A stretch of 64,000 nucleotides of DNA from positions 62,001 to 126,000 of the forward strand of contig NZ_JBJFZU010000008.1 in the NCBI RefSeq assembly GCF_045032955.1. The letters are read 5' to 3'. The notes below the pieces were generated by a model that did no database searches, was not told the origin of the DNA, and was given only the letters and a program-made list of their open reading frames with translations. Positions within the stretch are counted from its first letter, which is position 1. Every line of letters starts with the position of its first letter. A program made the translations under genes and the position numbers. The DNA is from Ornithinicoccus sp045032955. GTDB taxonomy: Bacteria; Actinomycetota; Actinomycetes; Actinomycetales; Dermatophilaceae. Below are positions 60,366-64,000 of the stretch, piece by piece.

Positions 60366-62215
60366 GCAGCACCACCGTCCACGACGTGTGGGACCTGCAG
60401 GCGAACACCTCGTGGCTGGTCACGGCTCGCGGCCGGCTCACCACGTTGGCGACGACCCTGGCGGACACCGCGGGGACGGTGGGCAGCACCCGAGAGGACC
60501 TGGCCCAGCACTGGGAGGGCGCTCACGCGGCGTCGTACCACGCCTACGCCCCAGGGCTGAAGGTCGCGCTGGAGCGGGGCAGCGACCTCGTCGGCCGCGT
60601 CGAGCAGGTGCTGCAGGGGATCACGTCCGTCCTCGACGACGCACAGGCGGACCTGGACACCTCCTACGTGCGGGCCGGTGCACGCTGCACCTCGGTCTCC
60701 CGGGCGGACGGTCAGGTCACCTTCTCCTGGGCCGAGGAGGAGGACCGCCCCACCGAGATCGACGGCGAGCGCGCCACCGCGGGCTCCATCCTCAGCGGCG
60801 TCCGCGAGAGCCTCGGCCGACGGGCCGGGAACCTGTCGGCGGTGGGCACGGAGGCCGGCGCCCTGGCCGACGCCTGGGCCGGCCCCGCCGGAGGCACCCC
60901 CGCCTGGGACCACCCGACCGGGGTGACCTACGGCATCCAGCAGACGACCCTGGGCGACACCACCACGGTGACGACCGGCGACCTCGACACCGACGTCCAG
61001 GTCCTGGTGGACCCGGACACCGGGGAGACCGCCCTGCGGATCACCCACTACACCCAGGACCAGTGCATCGTCGAGGACATCCGGATCCCGGCCGGTCAGG
61101 ACGTGGTCATCAACACCGGCAGCGGTGACGACACCATCTCCGTCCCGCCCGGGGTGGACGTGAGCCTGCGCTTCTCGACCGGGGACGGCGACGACACGGT
61201 GACCGGTCGGGAGGCGACCGGGCCGGTGGAGCTCTTCGCCGGGGCCGGCGACGACATCGCCGAGCTGGGCAGCGGGGACGACACGGTCCTCGGCGGCGAC
61301 GGAGACGACTACGTCGACTCCGGGGGCGGCGACGACCAGGTCTTCGGCGGCCTGGGCAACGACATCCTGTACGGCATGGGCGGTGACGACGTCATCAGCG
61401 GTGGCGAGGGCCACGACTACCTCGAGGGTGCCAGCGGCGACGACACGCTCTTCGGCGGCGACGGAGACGACATCGTCTCCGGTGGGTTCGGTGACGACCT
61501 CGGCCTGGGTGGCCGCGGCGACGACACCCTGTACGCCGGCAGCGGCGACGACACCTTCGCCGGTGGGGCGGGCGACGACACGGTGACCGGCGAGGACGGC
61601 GACGACCTCGTCGGCGAGGAGCGGATCGTCATCGAGATCCCTGCGGAGGAGCACTACACCCGGTGGCTCGAGTTCGAGGTCGACGGCAGCGACGCCTTCC
61701 GGGAGCGGATGCTCGCCGACCTGCAGATGATGGCCTCCAGCGAGACCGGCCAGGCGATGCTCGAGGCCCAGGGGAACCACTACGACGAGTCCGGCTTCCT
61801 CGGGATGGGCAAGGACAGGGTGGTGCTGCGCGAGCTGGACGAGCAGAACGGTTTCGCCAGCCACGGGCCCGACGGCTATGCCATCGAGATCAACCCGACC
61901 TACCAGGGTGGGATCAACAACACCACCGACCCGCAGGGCTGGTCCGGCAAGCCGCCGATCGTCGTGCTCTTCCACGAGATGGGGCACATCAACCAGTACC
62001 GCTCGCAGGGCGGCGGATCCGGTCACTGGACCGACCCCGGCACGGGCGAGCGCTTCGTCGACGAGAACGGGGAGCCGCTGATCGAGCGGCAGAACGTCGG
62101 CCTGCCCTGGGACACGGGCATCGTCCCCGAGGCCGACGGCGAGGACTACGACTTCGACCTCACCGAGAACGGCTTCCGCGAGGAGATCGGCATACCCCGG
62201 CGCGAGTGGTACTGA
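60362..62215 (+). CDS. WXG-RTX-M91 metallopeptidase toxin-like protein
   Basis: A 617-residue multidomain protein starting at GTG 60362. Residues 1 to ~165 are helical, with a W-x-G motif at W51-E52-G53 (LAQHWEGAHAASYHAY), like WXG100/LXG modules for type VII secretion. After a beta-rich part (~175-250) come about 13 RTX nonapeptides at ~253-418 (GGDGDDYVDSG, GGLGNDILYG, GGEGHDYLEG, GGDGDDIVSG), which bind calcium. The C-terminal ~190 residues match M91 (NleD-like) zinc peptidases: VVLFHEMGHINQY with His538, Glu539, His542, and the terminal LTENGFREEIGIPRREWY. There is no signal peptide. The target is unknown. Confidence 0.88.
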   Translation: MSSTTVHDVWDLQANTSWLVTARGRLTTLATTLADTAGTVGSTREDLAQHWEGAHAASYHAYAPGLKVALERGSDLVGRVEQVLQGITSVLDDAQADLDTSYVRAGARCTSVSRADGQVTFSWAEEEDRPTEIDGERATAGSILSGVRESLGRRAGNLSAVGTEAGALADAWAGPAGGTPAWDHPTGVTYGIQQTTLGDTTTVTTGDLDTDVQVLVDPDTGETALRITHYTQDQCIVEDIRIPAGQDVVINTGSGDDTISVPPGVDVSLRFSTGDGDDTVTGREATGPVELFAGAGDDIAELGSGDDTVLGGDGDDYVDSGGGDDQVFGGLGNDILYGMGGDDVISGGEGHDYLEGASGDDTLFGGDGDDIVSGGFGDDLGLGGRGDDTLYAGSGDDTFAGGAGDDTVTGEDGDDLVGEERIVIEIPAEEHYTRWLEFEVDGSDAFRERMLADLQMMASSETGQAMLEAQGNHYDESGFLGMGKDRVVLRELDEQNGFASHGPDGYAIEINPTYQGGINNTTDPQGWSGKPPIVVLFHEMGHINQYRSQGGGSGHWTDPGTGERFVDENGEPLIERQNVGLPWDTGIVPEADGEDYDFDLTENGFREEIGIPRREWY

Positions 62216-62229
62216 CCCCGCAGGGAACC

Positions 62230-62256
62230 GGCCCGGTGGCGCCGTGCCACCGGGCC
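62230..62256. terminator. bidirectional terminator between toxin-like gene and argG
   Basis: GGCCCGGTGGC (62230-62240), loop GCCGT, GCCACCGGGCC (62246-62256). The 51-base gap separates two convergent genes, so it can serve both. Confidence 0.8.
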
Positions 62257-62266
62257 GTGGACCCGT

Positions 62267-63724
62267 CTAGTCGGTGCCGAACTCCATCGCCGCCCAGTCC
62301 AGCGCCTCCTCGTCCTCCTCGGTCGGGCCGACGCCGCGCGCGATGCGGTCCGCCCCGCCGGGGGTGAGCTCGCCCACCAGCGTGGTGCTGGCCAGCCCGA
62401 GCGCCGAGCGGCCGGAGTCGGCGCCGCCCTTGCCGAGCAGCCCCATCCCGACGTACTGCTCGAGCCGGGAGCGGGAGTCCGCGATGTCCAGGTTGCGCAT
62501 GGTCAGCTGGCCGATCCGGTCGGTGGGCCCGAAGGCGGCGTCCGCCACCCGCTCCATCGACAGCTTGTCCGGGTGGTAGGAGAAGGCCGGACCGTCGGTC
62601 GAGACGATGGTGTAGTCCTCACCGCGCCGCAGCCGCAGCGTCACCTCGCCGGTGACCGCGGAGGCGACCCAGCGCTGCAGCGACTCCCGGATCATCAGCG
62701 CCTGCGGGTCCAGCCAGCGCCCCTCATACATGAGCCGGCCCAGCGCGCGTCCCTGCGCGTGGTAGGCGGCGATGGTGTCCTCGTTGTGGATCGCGTTGAC
62801 GAGGCGTTCGTAGGTGATGTGCAGCAGGGCCATCCCGGGCGCCTCGTAGATCCCGCGGGACTTGGCCTCGATGATCCGGTTCTCGATCTCGTCGGCCATC
62901 CCCAGCCCGTGCCGGCCGCCGATCGCGTTGGCCTCCATCACCAGGGCCACCGCGTCGCCGCCGAAGTCCTCGCCGTTGATCGCCACCGGGCGCCCGTCAC
63001 GGTAGGAGACGGTGACGTCCTCGGTGGGGATCTCCACCTCCGGGTCCCAGAAGCGCACGCCCATGATCGGGTCGACGATCTCCATCCCCACGTCCAGGTG
63101 CTCCAGCGTCTTCGCCTCGTGGGTGGCGCCCCAGATGTTGGCGTCGGTGGAGTATGCCTTCTCCTTGCTGGCGCGGTAGGGCAGGTTCCGCTCGTGCAGC
63201 CACTGGCTCATCTCGTCGCGCCCGCCCAGCTCGTGCACGAAGGCCTCGTCCAGCCACGGCTTGTAGATCCGCAGCTGCGGGTTGGCGAGCAGACCGTAGC
63301 GGTAGAAGCGCTCGATGTCGTTGCCCTTGTAGGTGGACCCGTCACCCCAGATGTGGACCTCGTCGTCCTTCATCGCGCGGATGAGCATGGTGCCGGTCAC
63401 GGCGCGACCCAGCGGTGTGGTGTTGAAATAGGTGCGTCCGCCGGAGCGGATGTGGAAGGCGCCGCAGGCGAGGGCCACCAGGCCCTCCTCGACCAGCTCG
63501 GGCCGGCAGTCGACCAGCCGCGCCAGCTCGGCGCCGTACTCCTGGGCGCGCCCGGGCACGCCGTCGATGTCGGTCTCGTCGTACTGACCGATGTGGGCCG
63601 TGTAGGTGCAGGGCACGGCACCCCTCTCACGCATCCACGCCACCGCGACTGAGGTGTCGAGACCGCCGGAGAAGGCGATGCCGACGTGTTCACCGATGGG
63701 GATGCTCGTCAAGACCTTGGACAT
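62267..63724 (-). CDS. argG: argininosuccinate synthase (long form)
   Basis: A 485-residue enzyme joining citrulline and aspartate in arginine synthesis. AFSGGLDTS (17-25) is the PP-loop, followed by the Asp/citrulline-binding YTAHIGQYDETDIDGVPGRA and STYKGNDIERFYRYG. It is the long type (E. coli ArgG 447 residues), different from the ~400-residue type of many actinobacteria. ATG 63724 lies about 8 bases after a -10 hexamer, so the mRNA may be leaderless. No other arginine genes are nearby. Confidence 0.97.
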   Translation of the reverse strand: MSKVLTSIPIGEHVGIAFSGGLDTSVAVAWMRERGAVPCTYTAHIGQYDETDIDGVPGRAQEYGAELARLVDCRPELVEEGLVALACGAFHIRSGGRTYFNTTPLGRAVTGTMLIRAMKDDEVHIWGDGSTYKGNDIERFYRYGLLANPQLRIYKPWLDEAFVHELGGRDEMSQWLHERNLPYRASKEKAYSTDANIWGATHEAKTLEHLDVGMEIVDPIMGVRFWDPEVEIPTEDVTVSYRDGRPVAINGEDFGGDAVALVMEANAIGGRHGLGMADEIENRIIEAKSRGIYEAPGMALLHITYERLVNAIHNEDTIAAYHAQGRALGRLMYEGRWLDPQALMIRESLQRWVASAVTGEVTLRLRRGEDYTIVSTDGPAFSYHPDKLSMERVADAAFGPTDRIGQLTMRNLDIADSRSRLEQYVGMGLLGKGGADSGRSALGLASTTLVGELTPGGADRIARGVGPTEEDEEALDWAAMEFGTD

Positions 63725-63729
63725 GGAAA

Positions 63730-63763
63730 CGAGTGTATGCGCACCACCGCATATCTATGCAAC
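63730..63763 (-). promoter_or_regulatory. argG promoter with ARG-box-like operators
   Basis: Minus strand TTGCAT (63762-63757), 19-base spacer, TACACT (63737-63732), then CGTTTCC and the ATG. Two half-palindromic A/T-centred sites overlap it: TTGCATAGATATGCG (63763-63749) and TGCGCATACACTCG (63743-63730), like ArgR boxes. Arginine repression is inferred. Confidence 0.6.
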
Positions 63764-63787
63764 CCGCAGGTCAGTGGCCCCGGAGAA

Positions 63788-63831
63788 GGAGCAGAAGGCG
63801 CGCCCGGTCGGAGCAGAAGGCGCGCCCGGTC
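63788..63831. repeat. perfect tandem repeat, 2 x 22 bp
   Basis: A unit beginning GGAGCAGAAGGCGCG and ending CCCGGTC occurs at 63788-63809 and again at 63810-63831 without change. It lies in the 128-base gap between divergent argG and the DCC gene. It may bind a regulator or be a slippage duplication. Confidence 0.9.
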
Positions 63832-63852
63832 GGGGAGAGGGATACTAGAGGC

Positions 63853-64000
63853 ATGACCGCACGGACCGGCCCGGACCGCCCGCTGGTGCTGTACGACGCC
63901 GACTGCGGCTTCTGCACCCTGTCCGCGGGCTGGATCCCCCGCCTCGGCGCCCGGGTGGACGTCGTCCCGCTCCAGTCGAGGGACCTGGCCGCGCTCGGGG
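63853..64000 (+). CDS. DCC-family thiol-disulfide oxidoreductase (truncated by window edge)
   Basis: The first 49 residues of a DUF393/YuxK-like protein: MTARTGPDRPLVLYDADCGF, with the D-x-D-C-G-F-C motif (Cys18 and Cys21) diagnostic of the DCC family, then SRDLAALG. The family is about 115-140 residues, thioredoxin-like, of uncertain substrate. GATACT at 63841-63846 ends six bases before the ATG, so this transcript may also be leaderless. The C-terminus is outside the window. Confidence 0.85.
   Translation, partial: MTARTGPDRPLVLYDADCGFCTLSAGWIPRLGARVDVVPLQSRDLAALG

Noticed and set aside
59302..62215. Type VII secretion machinery next to the toxin-like operon
   Set aside because: No EccB, EccC, EccD or mycosin-like gene lies within the window, so only substrate-like genes are claimed.
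63788..63831. CRISPR-like repeat
   Set aside because: Only two units, directly adjacent with no spacers, and no cas genes in the window.

Overview
This window is about 70% G+C by eye and comes from an actinobacterium (Actinomycetota), probably order Micrococcales. The evidence is GTG/ATG starts with 4-base GTGA/ATGA overlaps, type-Z S14, a tRNA-Trp-secE-nusG-rplK-rplA order, a tRNA-free 16S-23S spacer, and the TPR/HAD/tlyA/nadK/recN/steA/steB/pyrG synteny known from Mycobacterium. An affiliation near Intrasporangiaceae/Ornithinimicrobiaceae is only a guess. Almost all genes lie on the minus strand, so they are read here from high to low coordinates.

Region 1 (1-12.97 kb, minus): a tightly packed operon runs from a TPR protein through a HAD phosphatase, a small acidic protein, tlyA, nadK, recN, steA, steB, a MraY-like transferase, a MurJ-like flippase and a GT4 glycosyltransferase to pyrG, which is cut by the window edge. 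Nine consecutive junctions overlap. Region 2 (13.0-18.7 kb, minus): one complete rRNA operon with promoter, leader element and terminator hairpin. Region 3 (18.8-38.5 kb, minus): a quinone-oxidoreductase-like protein, truA, then the rplQ-rpoA-rpsD-rpsK-rpsM-rpmJ-infA, map-adk-secY, spc and S10 ribosomal gene clusters, and a gamma-glutamylcyclotransferase-like gene. Region 4 (38.6-52.6 kb, minus): tuf, fusA, rpsG, rpsL, rpoC, rpoB, rplL, rplJ. Region 5 (52.7-55.1 kb): an MFS transporter (plus) and an AbiEi-like/nuclease-like protein (minus) inserted between rplJ and rplA. Region 6 (55.3-58.0 kb, minus): rplA, rplK, nusG, secE and tRNA-Trp, with a divergent aminotransferase.

Region 7 (59.3-62.2 kb, plus) is the most unusual part. 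It is a three-gene overlapping operon encoding a small helical Gly-tailed protein, a lipoprotein, and a 617-residue protein that joins a WXG-type helical N-terminus, an RTX calcium-binding repeat array and an M91 (NleD-like) HExxH metallopeptidase. This looks like a secreted polymorphic toxin with partner genes. Region 8 (62.3-64 kb): argG (minus) with ARG-box-like operators over an apparently leaderless promoter, then a divergent DCC-family thiol oxidoreductase cut by the window edge.

At the DNA level, the octamer GGTATGCC (or its complement) occurs 22 times by manual count, in all reading frames and both orientations, and is built into several intergenic hairpins. This is roughly ten times base-composition expectation and suggests a selected genome-wide DNA signal. 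I saw no insertion sequence, prophage or CRISPR array.
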